Source: Oscillospiraceae bacterium (GTDB lineage Bacteria > Bacillota_A > Clostridia > Oscillospirales > Oscillospiraceae). Taken from it: a stretch of DNA of 7,356 nt. The stretch spans positions 1 to 7,356 of the forward strand of contig JAFZOC010000355.1 of the NCBI GenBank assembly GCA_017550765.1, in the 5' to 3' direction. Shown in pieces: positions 1 through 6,984 of this stretch; within the stretch, counting starts at the first letter, position 1, and every line of letters begins with the position of its first letter. The notes beneath the pieces are model-generated. The model searched no databases. It had not been told where the DNA came from and was given only the letters and a program-made list of their open reading frames with translations. The translations under genes and the position numbers were made by a program.

Positions 1-295
1 CGGCGTTGTGGTCGATGTCCTCCCGGGTCAGCATCTTGCGCATGTCCGTGCGGCCGGAGGGGTCGCCGATCATGGTGGTGCCGCCGCCGATCAGGGCTAT
101 GGGCTTGTTGCCCGCCTGCTGCAGACGCTTCATCAGGGTCAGGGCCATGAAATGGCCGGCGGTCAGACTGTCCGCTGTGCAGTCGAACCCGATGTAGAAG
201 ACGGCCTTGCCGGCGTTCACCATCTCCCGGATCTCTTCTTCGTTGGTCACCTGGGCGATCAGCCCGCGAGCGACCAGTTCTTCATAGATGCCCAT
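1..295 (-). CDS. tyrS: Tyrosyl-tRNA synthetase, N-terminal part (gene runs off left edge)
   Basis: Class I aminoacyl-tRNA synthetase that charges tRNA-Tyr with tyrosine in the cytoplasm. The first 98 codons are present. Translating the minus strand from the ATG at 293-295 gives a start MGIYEELVARGL, then YIGFDCTADS (residues 34-43) and GDPSGR (77-82), all typical of the bacterial TyrS nucleotide-binding fold. Numbering happens to match Geobacillus stearothermophilus TyrRS, so Tyr34, Asp38, Thr40, Gly47, His48 and Asp78 fall where expected. The HIGH motif reads TAGH: residue 45, His in the Geobacillus enzyme, is Thr. An AAGGAG ribosome site lies about 11 nt upstream of the ATG. The gene starts 23 nt after the cysteine-rich gene ends and has no promoter of its own that I can see, so it is probably cotranscribed from the promoter at 996-1024 under T-box control. 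The C-terminal anticodon-binding and S4 parts, and the KMSKS motif, lie outside the window. Confidence 0.95.
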   Translation of the reverse strand, partial: MGIYEELVARGLIAQVTNEEEIREMVNAGKAVFYIGFDCTADSLTAGHFMALTLMKRLQQAGNKPIALIGGGTTMIGDPSGRTDMRKMLTREDIDHNA

Positions 296-318
296 TTTGG
301 ATCTTGCTCCTTATCGTT

Positions 319-711
319 TTATTTGTTTTCCTGGATGATCTCTTCCGCGTGCGCGGCCGCCCATGCGATCAGTTCGTCGCAGGGCACGCCGTTGCGTTTC
401 AGGTCCTGGCAGCGGATGCAGCCGAACTGCTTGACGAAGTCCCTTGTCATCCGCATGGTGAGCCGGGCGATCCTGGTCTTCGCGTCGCTGTCCTCCCCGT
501 CGGCATAGGGGAAGGCCAGTCAGATCGCCATCACCGCGCCGGATACCGCGCCGCAGATCTCGCCGCAGCGGACGCCGCCGCCGAAGCCGACGGACACCGC
601 CAGGGCCGTCTTCTCGTCCATCCCCGTATAGCTGCCGAGCGCCGCCAGCACGCTCTGGGCGCAGTTGAAGCCGCAGCTGTGCAGGCGAAGGGATGTCTCC
701 TGTACGCTCAT
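319..711 (-). CDS. C_GCAxxG_C_C family putative redox protein, interrupted by in-frame TGA (possible pseudogene)
   Basis: The frame runs from the ATG at 709-711 to TAA at 319-321 and would give 130 residues, the usual size for this small cysteine-rich family of presumed redox proteins of unknown exact role. Family marks are in order: NCAQS (Cys17), FGGG (43-46), CGAVSG (Cys53-Gly58), and after the break FGCIRC (Cys98, Cys101) plus Cys111. Codon 64 is TGA (520-522). If it is obeyed, the product is only 63 residues and lacks the last conserved cysteines. Relatives as I remember them have Gly here (…MAxGL…), so one GGA-to-TGA change would explain it. The start is supported by AAGGAGG, 7 nt upstream of the ATG. 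The gene is the first after the T-box leader and is followed 23 nt later by tyrS. It may be a fresh pseudogene, a sequencing error or a recoded codon; these cannot be separated from the sequence alone. The family assignment is confident, the functional state is not. Confidence 0.8.
520..522 (-). other. In-frame TGA codon within the C_GCAxxG_C_C gene
   Basis: TGA is codon 64 of the frame 711 to 319. Upstream codons encode CGAVSGAVMAI and downstream codons encode LAFPYADGED, both fitting the family without any frame change. TGA ends recN, dxs, ispA and the gene at 1097-1651, so it is an ordinary stop elsewhere in this genome. The codon does not stand at a conserved cysteine position, which argues against selenocysteine. 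Confidence 0.9.
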
Positions 712-717
712 GTCTTT

Positions 718-724
718 CCCTCCT
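718..724 (-). promoter_or_regulatory. Ribosome binding site of the C_GCAxxG_C_C gene
   Basis: AAGGAGG on the minus strand, 6-7 nt before the ATG at 709-711. It lies downstream of the T-box terminator hairpin and is not part of it, which favours control by transcription attenuation over sequestering of the ribosome site. Confidence 0.8.
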
Positions 725-734
725 TAAATGATGA

Positions 735-760
735 GCCCCCTGTCCTTTCGGACAGAGGGC
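735..760 (-). terminator. T-box attenuator terminator hairpin
   Basis: On the minus strand, GCCCTCTGTCC and GGACAGGGGGC form an 11-bp stem (one G-U pair) closed by a GAAA loop. The CCTCTG in its 5' arm is the same segment that pairs in the antiterminator, so the two structures exclude each other, as expected for a T-box switch. The following sequence, TCATCATTTAAGG, is a poor U-tract for an intrinsic terminator. Confidence 0.85.
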
Positions 761-990
761 ATAAGATGCGGTACCACCTCTGATTCGCTGTCGCCTTGCG
801 ACGGCAGCCTCACGGAGCCAGTGGCTCCCGCGCGATATCGGGCGCGCCCGTCGCAGCCTACCCATCCCGACGGGACTTCAGCCGCGCCGCTCCGAACGGT
901 ACTTCGCGCGCTCCCCTCTCCCCCTTCCACCAGCCGGGGGCTCTCTGCGCAGGAGGAAACACGCTACTTCTGTTCTTCTTCGCGTTTACC
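735..990 (-). promoter_or_regulatory. T-box leader, tyrosine specific (UAC specifier)
   Basis: Cis-acting RNA that senses uncharged tRNA-Tyr and lets transcription read through into the genes downstream. Reading on the minus strand, the Stem I distal part has AGAGAG (941-946) followed by a CCCCC/GGGGG helix around GGCTGGTG (920-940). This is the usual T-box pattern for contact with the tRNA elbow. Next comes GAAG-TAC-CGTTCGGAG, with the triplet TAC at 899-901 in the specifier position, matching the Tyr synthetase gene downstream. Two small hairpins follow (814-828 and 790-802). The antiterminator is CAGAGG (777-782), the 7-nt bulge TGGTACC (770-776), a GCAT/ATGC helix with loop CTT (759-769), and CCTCTG (753-758). 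The bulge base pairs with the tRNA acceptor end in known T-boxes. The leader 5' end is inferred from the promoter spacing. Helix assignments other than Stem I tip and antiterminator are tentative. Confidence 0.93.
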
Positions 991-995
991 CGTGC

Positions 996-1024
996 ATTAT
1001 ACTGGATCCGGCCTGTTCTGTCAA
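996..1024 (-). promoter_or_regulatory. Consensus sigma-70-type promoter for the T-box / redox gene / tyrS operon
   Basis: On the minus strand a perfect TTGACA (1019-1024) and a perfect TATAAT (996-1001) are separated by exactly 17 bp. Transcription would start near 988-990, giving a leader of about 280 nt before the first ATG. A full-consensus promoter suits a leader where control is exerted after initiation by the T-box. Confidence 0.9.
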
Positions 1025-1031
1025 GAGCACA

Positions 1032-1060
1032 TTGACACATGGGATCTTGCATGCTAAGAT
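1032..1060 (+). promoter_or_regulatory. Promoter for the membrane protein gene at 1097
   Basis: TTGACA (1032-1037) and TAAGAT (1055-1060), separated by 17 bp, point at the gene at 1097. Transcription would start near 1067, with a leader of about 30 nt. Its -35 box lies only 7 bp from the -35 box of the divergent promoter on the other strand. Confidence 0.75.
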
Positions 1061-1061
1061 C
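1043..1061. repeat. Inverted repeat overlapping the plus-strand -10 box (candidate operator)
   Basis: GATCTT (1043-1048) and AAGATC (1056-1061) are exact inverted copies, 7 bp apart. The right half covers the -10 box TAAGAT. Its position would suit a repressor site acting on the plus-strand promoter, but no regulator gene is in the window and a short dyad can arise by chance. Confidence 0.4.
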
Positions 1062-1096
1062 GGGACGATCGAACACATCACCGGGAGGGATCCGTT

Positions 1097-1651
1097 ATGT
1101 ACCAGGCGAACGACTACCAGTGGGCGCGGCCCTATCTGGACGCGGACGAACACATCCTCTGGCGCGGTGCGCCCGAAAAGCTGCATCTGTTGTCGCTTCC
1201 GGATGTCTATCTCATCCCTTTCAGCCTGTTGTGGGCCGGCTTCGCGGTCTTTTGGGAATACTCCGCTCTTCGCTCCGGCGCGCCTTCTTTCTTTCTCGTT
1301 TTCGGAGGCTTCTTCGTGCTGATTGGCCTGTACATCACCGTCGGGCGTTTCATCTGGAGAGCTGTCTGTCTCAAAGGCGCTTCTTACGTCATCACAGAAA
1401 AGAAGGTCCTGTTGCGCCGCCGCGGCAGGATAGAGATGTTGATGAAGAACAGCCTTCCGCCCGTGACGGTGAAGAGCCATCGGGACGGCACGGGCACGGT
1501 CCTGCTCAGTTCTCCGCCGTCCATGTTCCAAAGGAACTACGTCTCCCGCTCGTCTTTCCAACCGGCTCTGGAACTGCACGGTATCGCAGACCCGGACGCC
1601 GCGATGCGAGCCCTCCAACGAGGTGCATATGGCCAGGATCCAGGCCTCTGA
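1097..1651 (+). CDS. Two-helix membrane protein, PH-like domain (unknown function)
   Basis: A 184-residue protein of unknown function. The N-terminus has YLDADEHILWRG (13-24), resembling the opening of bacterial PH-domain membrane proteins. Two hydrophobic segments follow at about 36-56 and 64-86, probably a membrane hairpin with both ends in the cytoplasm. After them comes a soluble part with ASYVITEKKVLLRRRG (95-110), which looks like the Y-x-VT-xx-RVL strand of bacterial PH-like domains. The tail, with FQPALELHGIADPDAAMRAL (154-173), resembles the closing helix of that group. I see no catalytic motif and no signal peptide. The ATG at 1097 is preceded by GGGAGG, 8 nt away. The gene stands alone, with its own promoter and with a hairpin after the TGA stop. 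It is divergent from the tyrS operon and convergent with recN. The PH-like assignment is by remembered pattern only; the open frame and membrane segments are clear. Confidence 0.85.
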   Translation: MYQANDYQWARPYLDADEHILWRGAPEKLHLLSLPDVYLIPFSLLWAGFAVFWEYSALRSGAPSFFLVFGGFFVLIGLYITVGRFIWRAVCLKGASYVITEKKVLLRRRGRIEMLMKNSLPPVTVKSHRDGTGTVLLSSPPSMFQRNYVSRSSFQPALELHGIADPDAAMRALQRGAYGQDPGL

Positions 1652-1669
1652 TCTGGATGTTTTGGATAA

Positions 1670-1713
1670 GAGTGCCCGGGAGCATGCGCGAATGCGCATG
1701 CTCCCGGGCGCTC
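1670..1713. terminator. Long hairpin between convergent genes, probable bidirectional terminator
   Basis: Arms 1670-1689 and 1694-1713 pair over 20 bp, with one G-T mismatch that is a G-U wobble in the plus-strand RNA, around the loop GAAT. It lies 18 bp after the stop of the plus-strand gene and 36 bp after the stop of recN, so it can end transcripts from both sides. Neither side has a strong T-run (CTCTGCTTTCTGG on plus, CTCTTATCC on minus), so termination may be weak or factor-aided. A smaller GCGCT/AGCGC hairpin follows at 1723-1735. The rest of the 1652-1749 gap holds nothing else I can see. Confidence 0.75.
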
Positions 1714-1749
1714 TGCTTTCTGGCGCTTTCAGCGCGCAGCTCGCGTTCA

Positions 1750-3438
<1,689 letters not shown>

Positions 3439-3456
3439 GGCTCCGCCCCGCGATCT

Positions 3457-4302
3457 TTATCTCAGCTTCTCGTATGCGATGTCGTAAAAGCTCTTGAGCC
3501 CCAGGTCCGCCATGAGCACATAGTGCTCGCTCCGGCGCACCACGATCTCATCGCCGCCGGCCAGGTCCGCGATGGAGATCCCATCCACGGCCAGATAGGC
3601 GCGGCGGCCATGGAGCCGCTCGGCTGTGACCTTGACAGTGCGCTGGGGGTCCAGCACGAAGGTACGCGCGCCCATCACATGGGGGCAGATGGGGCTGATG
3701 ATGATGTTCTCCGCTTCCGGCTCCACGATGGGACCGCCGGCGGACATGGAGTATCCGGTAGATCCCGTCGGCGTGGAGAGGATGATCCCATCGCCGGAGA
3801 ACTGGGAGACCCGGTCGCCGTTGCAGGTCACGGTGACGCCGATGCAGTCGCCGTAGCCGTGGAGGACCACGTCGTTGAGGGCGTGGTCGGTGCACAGGAG
3901 CTGCCCGTCACGCCAGAGCTCTGCGGAGATCATCATACGGCGGGACAGACGATAGTCGCCCTTGGCCGCTTGCACGACTTTGCCCAGATCTTCCGGCTCC
4001 AGGTTCGCCATAAAGCCTTTGGTGCCCAGGTTCACGCCCAGGAGCGGGATCTGCTCACTGCGCAACTGGCGCACCACGGATAAGATCGTCCCGTCGCCGC
4101 CGATGACGATCGCCAGGGTGCAGCGCTCCGCGACCTCCGGGAGCTTGTGGTAGGTCATCGACACAGGCAAGACTTCCGGCTCATCGTCGGCGAAGACCGG
4201 ACAGACCGCCGTCTCGAGCCCTTCTTTCTCCAGCATGGAACAGATCTCACGGGTGATGCGCAGGTCGTTGTCACGAAACGGATTGGGACAGACCGCGATC
4301 AT
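3457..4302 (-). CDS. nadK: NAD kinase
   Basis: Phosphorylates NAD to NADP in the cytoplasm using ATP (or polyphosphate in some relatives), supplying reducing power for biosynthesis. The product has 281 residues, a usual size. Visible motifs: GGDGT (68-72) with the catalytic Asp, NLGTKGF (91-97) for the Gly-rich turn, SGDGIILSTPTGSTGYSMSAGG (from 169) for the NAD-binding core, and VDG (239-241). The motif usually written NE reads Asn143-Asp144 (ALNDVVLH), a conservative change. The ATG at 4300-4302 is preceded by a strong GAGGAGG about 8 nt away, which supports this start. It follows tlyA by 15 nt and precedes recN by 18 nt, so it is clearly within the operon. Together with dxs and ispA it fits a biosynthetic theme, since the later steps of the MEP pathway consume NADPH; that link is inference. 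Confidence 0.96.
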   Translation of the reverse strand: MIAVCPNPFRDNDLRITREICSMLEKEGLETAVCPVFADDEPEVLPVSMTYHKLPEVAERCTLAIVIGGDGTILSVVRQLRSEQIPLLGVNLGTKGFMANLEPEDLGKVVQAAKGDYRLSRRMMISAELWRDGQLLCTDHALNDVVLHGYGDCIGVTVTCNGDRVSQFSGDGIILSTPTGSTGYSMSAGGPIVEPEAENIIISPICPHVMGARTFVLDPQRTVKVTAERLHGRRAYLAVDGISIADLAGGDEIVVRRSEHYVLMADLGLKSFYDIAYEKLR

Positions 4303-4317
4303 AGCTCTCCCTCCTCT

Positions 4318-5112
4318 TTATAGCGCCTCATGCGAGGCGCGGACCACCGCCGCCACGTCGATCGGCGCGGCCGGATAGTCTCCGTTCTTCAAATGGCAGA
4401 TATACTCGATGTTCCCCTCGGGACCCTTGATGGGCGAAAAGTCCAGGGCCATTACAGAAAAGCCGATCGTCGGGGCGAAAGCCAGGATATCGCGCACCAC
4501 GCGCTCATGGACGGCGCTGTCCCGCACCACGCCTTTTTTTCCGACCTCTTCCCGGCCGGCCTCGAACTGCGGCTTGATGAGACAGATGTAGTCCGCGCCG
4601 GGCTTGAGCAGCTCTTTCACCGCCGGCAGGACCAAGCGTATGGAGATGAAGGACACGTCCATCACCGCCAGGTCCAGCTCCTCGGGGATCTGTTCCTTTG
4701 TGATGTAGCGCAGGTTGGTACGCTCCAGATCCACCACCCGCGGGTCGTTGCGGAGCTTCCAGGCCAGCTGCCCGTAGCCCACGTCCACGGCGTAGACCTT
4801 CCTTGCCCCGTGCTGCAGCAGCACGTCGGTGAAACCGCCGGTCGAGGCGCCGCAGTCGATGCAGACTTTATCAGTGGGGTCCACCGGGAATACTTTCAGC
4901 GCCTTGTCCAGCTTGTAGCCGCCCCGGCTCACGAAGGGCAGGGCCTCCCCCCGCACTTCGATCTTCGCCTCGGGATCGACAGGCATGCCGGGCTTGTCGG
5001 CCTTCTGCCCGTTCACATAGACGAGCCCGCTCATGATCGTGGTCTTGGCGCGTTCCCGGCTCTCGGTGAAGCCCTGGTCGTAGACCAGCTGATCCAGCCT
5101 CTGCTTTTTCAT
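4318..5112 (-). CDS. tlyA: TlyA family rRNA methyltransferase (S4 + FtsJ domains)
   Basis: TlyA family protein: an N-terminal S4 RNA-binding domain (about 1-60, KKQRLDQLV onward) followed by an FtsJ-like methyltransferase domain (about 61-245). In mycobacteria the family 2'-O-methylates 16S and 23S rRNA; in Firmicutes it is often annotated as putative hemolysin, a function I would not claim. SAM-binding motif DCGASTGGFTD is at 86-96. The K-D-K-E residues of FtsJ enzymes can be read as Lys67 (SRGGYKL), Asp152 (MDVSF), Lys180 (LIKPQFE) and Glu236 (GNIEY). I chose the ATG at 5110-5112 (264 residues, MKKQRLDQL) over the upstream ATG at 5131-5133. It begins at the usual family N-terminus and overlaps the dxs stop as ATGA, a classic coupling arrangement. 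Stop TAA is at 4318-4320, 15 nt before nadK. Confidence 0.94.
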   Translation of the reverse strand: MKKQRLDQLVYDQGFTESRERAKTTIMSGLVYVNGQKADKPGMPVDPEAKIEVRGEALPFVSRGGYKLDKALKVFPVDPTDKVCIDCGASTGGFTDVLLQHGARKVYAVDVGYGQLAWKLRNDPRVVDLERTNLRYITKEQIPEELDLAVMDVSFISIRLVLPAVKELLKPGADYICLIKPQFEAGREEVGKKGVVRDSAVHERVVRDILAFAPTIGFSVMALDFSPIKGPEGNIEYICHLKNGDYPAAPIDVAAVVRASHEAL

Positions 5113-6959
5113 GTCTCCGCCTCGATCCCGCACAGTTCCAACGCCGCTCCCACGATGGACCGGGCGTCGATCCCGAAGTCGCGCATGAGAAGGGCTCTGT
5201 CTCCGTGCGGCACGATGCCTGCTCCCAGGTCCAGGAGCCGCGCGCCTTGCAGCGCGATGTCATCCTGTTCGGCTTGGGCCAGCAGCTCCCGCCCAACGGA
5301 GCCTGCGGCGCAGGCTTCCTCCGCCATGACGATCCGTCCCGTCTTGCGCAGAGACTCCAGCACCGTTGGATATGTCCCGGCAGAGAGGAGGCCGAGCTTG
5401 ATGAGTTCGGCATGGACGCCGTGTTCTTCCAAAAGCTCCGCCGCCTTCATGCACTCGTTCACCATGGTGCCGTAGCAGACCAGGGTCACATCATCGCCAT
5501 GCCGCAAGACGCATTCTCTCTGGAGGTGGGAGCCGTGATAGAAGCCCTCGCCGCCTCTGGGATAGCGGATCGCCACAGGTCCGTCCATATGGAACAGCGC
5601 CTCTTCCAACATATTGCGCAGTTCCGGGAAAGAGCCCGGGCACCAGATCTGCATCCCGGGGACCGAGCGGAGATAGTCCACGTCGAAGATGCCGTGATGG
5701 GTCTCGCCGTCGCCGCCTACGATGCCGGCCCGGTCCACGCCGAAGACCACGTGCAGGCCCAGCAGGGACACATCGTGGATCAGCATATCGTATCCCCGCT
5801 GCAGAAAGCTGGAATAGACCGCGAACACCGGCAGCATGCCCTGTTTGGCCATGCCGGCGGCAAAGGACGTGGCATGGCCTTCCGCGATCCCGGCGTCGAC
5901 GAAGCGTGTCGGGAAGCGCTCGGCAAAGCGGTCCAGTCCTGTGCCGGAGGCCATGGCGGCTGTGATCGCCACGATGCGGCTGTCCTTCTCCCCGAACTCC
6001 AGGAGGCTCTGTCCGAACACATCGGAGAACGCGCGGCCGCAGCTCTTGAGTTCGCCCGTTACCGGATCGAAAGGCCCGACGCCGTGATAGAGCTCCGGAT
6101 GGGCTTCCGCATAGGGGCAGCCCTTTCCCTTCTTGGTCAGCACATGGACCAGGACCGGCCGCCGCAGCTCCTTTGCCCAGCGGAAGACGCTCTCCATCTG
6201 GTGCACGTCGTGACCATCCACCGGGCCCATATATTCCAGGCCCAGGGCGCTCAGGATGTTGTCCGGCAGGATCTTGGCCTTGACCCATTCCTTCACATCG
6301 TGATTGAAACGATAGAGCGGCGGGACATGGGCGAAGACCTCCCGATACAGCCGCTTGAAGGTAAAGTAGCCGGGCTTGACCCGCATATCCTGCAGCAGGC
6401 TCGCCATCCCGCCCACATTGGGGTCTATCGACATGTTGTTGTCGTTCAGGACGATCACCAGCGGCTCCTTGCTGGCAGCCGCGGCGGTGAGCCCCTCATA
6501 GGCAAGGCCGCCGGTCAGAGCGCCGTCGCCGATCACAGCGACCACGTCCTGATCCTGCTGCAAAAGCGTCCGGGCCCGGGCCATGCCCAGGGCTACCGAT
6601 ACGGAATCCGAGGCGTGGCCTGCGATGAAGGCGTCGTCTGCGCTCTCTCGCGGTTTGGGGAATCCGGAGATCCCGCCGTACTGGCGGAGCGTGTCGAACC
6701 TGTCCCTTCGCCCTGTCAATATCTTATGTACATAGCTCTGATGTCCCACGTCGAAGACCAGGCGGTCTTTTGCCGTGTCATAGACCCGATGGAGCGCGAC
6801 CGTCAGTTCTACCGCGCCCAGATTGGAGGCGAGATGCCCGCCCGTCTTGGACAGGCTCTCCACCAGGAAGGACCTCAGCTCGCCGCACAGCGGCACCAGA
6901 TCTTCTTCCGGGAGGGCCTTCACATCGTTGGAGCTATGGATCTTCTCTAATATGCTCAA
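5109..6959 (-). CDS. dxs: 1-deoxy-D-xylulose-5-phosphate synthase
   Basis: Thiamine diphosphate enzyme that joins pyruvate and glyceraldehyde 3-phosphate into DXP, the first step of the MEP isoprenoid pathway. It also feeds thiamine and pyridoxal synthesis. The product has 616 residues, normal for Dxs. Motifs in order: GGHLASNLG (His42), DVGHQSYVHK (His73), GHASDSVS (114-121), the ThDP/Mg signature GDGALTGG (144-151) to NDNNMSI (172-178), FDP after His292, GIAEGHA with catalytic Glu360, YSSFLQRGYD (382-391) and DRAGIVGGDGETHHG (409-423). The Gln usually after the catalytic Glu is Gly361. The start codon is TTG (6957-6959). No ATG lies nearby in frame, a GGAG site sits 7 nt upstream, and the N-terminus SILEKIHSSNDVKAL aligns with the family from its first residues. 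The gene follows ispA by 25 nt and its TGA overlaps the tlyA start. Confidence 0.97.
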   Translation of the reverse strand: MSILEKIHSSNDVKALPEEDLVPLCGELRSFLVESLSKTGGHLASNLGAVELTVALHRVYDTAKDRLVFDVGHQSYVHKILTGRRDRFDTLRQYGGISGFPKPRESADDAFIAGHASDSVSVALGMARARTLLQQDQDVVAVIGDGALTGGLAYEGLTAAAASKEPLVIVLNDNNMSIDPNVGGMASLLQDMRVKPGYFTFKRLYREVFAHVPPLYRFNHDVKEWVKAKILPDNILSALGLEYMGPVDGHDVHQMESVFRWAKELRRPVLVHVLTKKGKGCPYAEAHPELYHGVGPFDPVTGELKSCGRAFSDVFGQSLLEFGEKDSRIVAITAAMASGTGLDRFAERFPTRFVDAGIAEGHATSFAAGMAKQGMLPVFAVYSSFLQRGYDMLIHDVSLLGLHVVFGVDRAGIVGGDGETHHGIFDVDYLRSVPGMQIWCPGSFPELRNMLEEALFHMDGPVAIRYPRGGEGFYHGSHLQRECVLRHGDDVTLVCYGTMVNECMKAAELLEEHGVHAELIKLGLLSAGTYPTVLESLRKTGRIVMAEEACAAGSVGRELLAQAEQDDIALQGARLLDLGAGIVPHGDRALLMRDFGIDARSIVGAALELCGIEAET

Positions 6960-6966
6960 ATCGAGG

Positions 6967-6970
6967 CTCC
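6967..6970 (-). promoter_or_regulatory. Ribosome binding site deciding the TTG start of dxs
   Basis: GGAG on the minus strand, 7 nt before the TTG at 6957-6959. It is the only well-spaced purine-rich site in the 25-nt ispA-dxs gap and so supports a TTG rather than an ATG start. Confidence 0.6.
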
Positions 6971-6984
6971 GTTCCGACCCTGTA

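Noticed and set aside
520..522. Selenocysteine at the internal TGA as the default reading
   Set aside because: The codon is not at one of the family's conserved cysteines, and the following hairpin fits the bacterial SECIS pattern poorly. Kept only as a possibility to be tested.
319..711. Reassignment of UGA to glycine throughout the genome
   Set aside because: recN, dxs, ispA and the gene at 1097 all end in TGA at the expected family C-terminus, so UGA works as a stop here.
5110..5133. Upstream ATG at 5131-5133 as the tlyA start
   Set aside because: It would add MRDRGGD inside the dxs coding end. The ATG overlapping the dxs stop gives the usual family N-terminus and a standard coupled junction.
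5205..6950. A 581-codon plus-strand open frame opposite dxs
   Set aside because: It lies wholly antisense to an unmistakable dxs, with low-complexity composition and no motif. The same holds for the 381-codon frame at 4330-5475.
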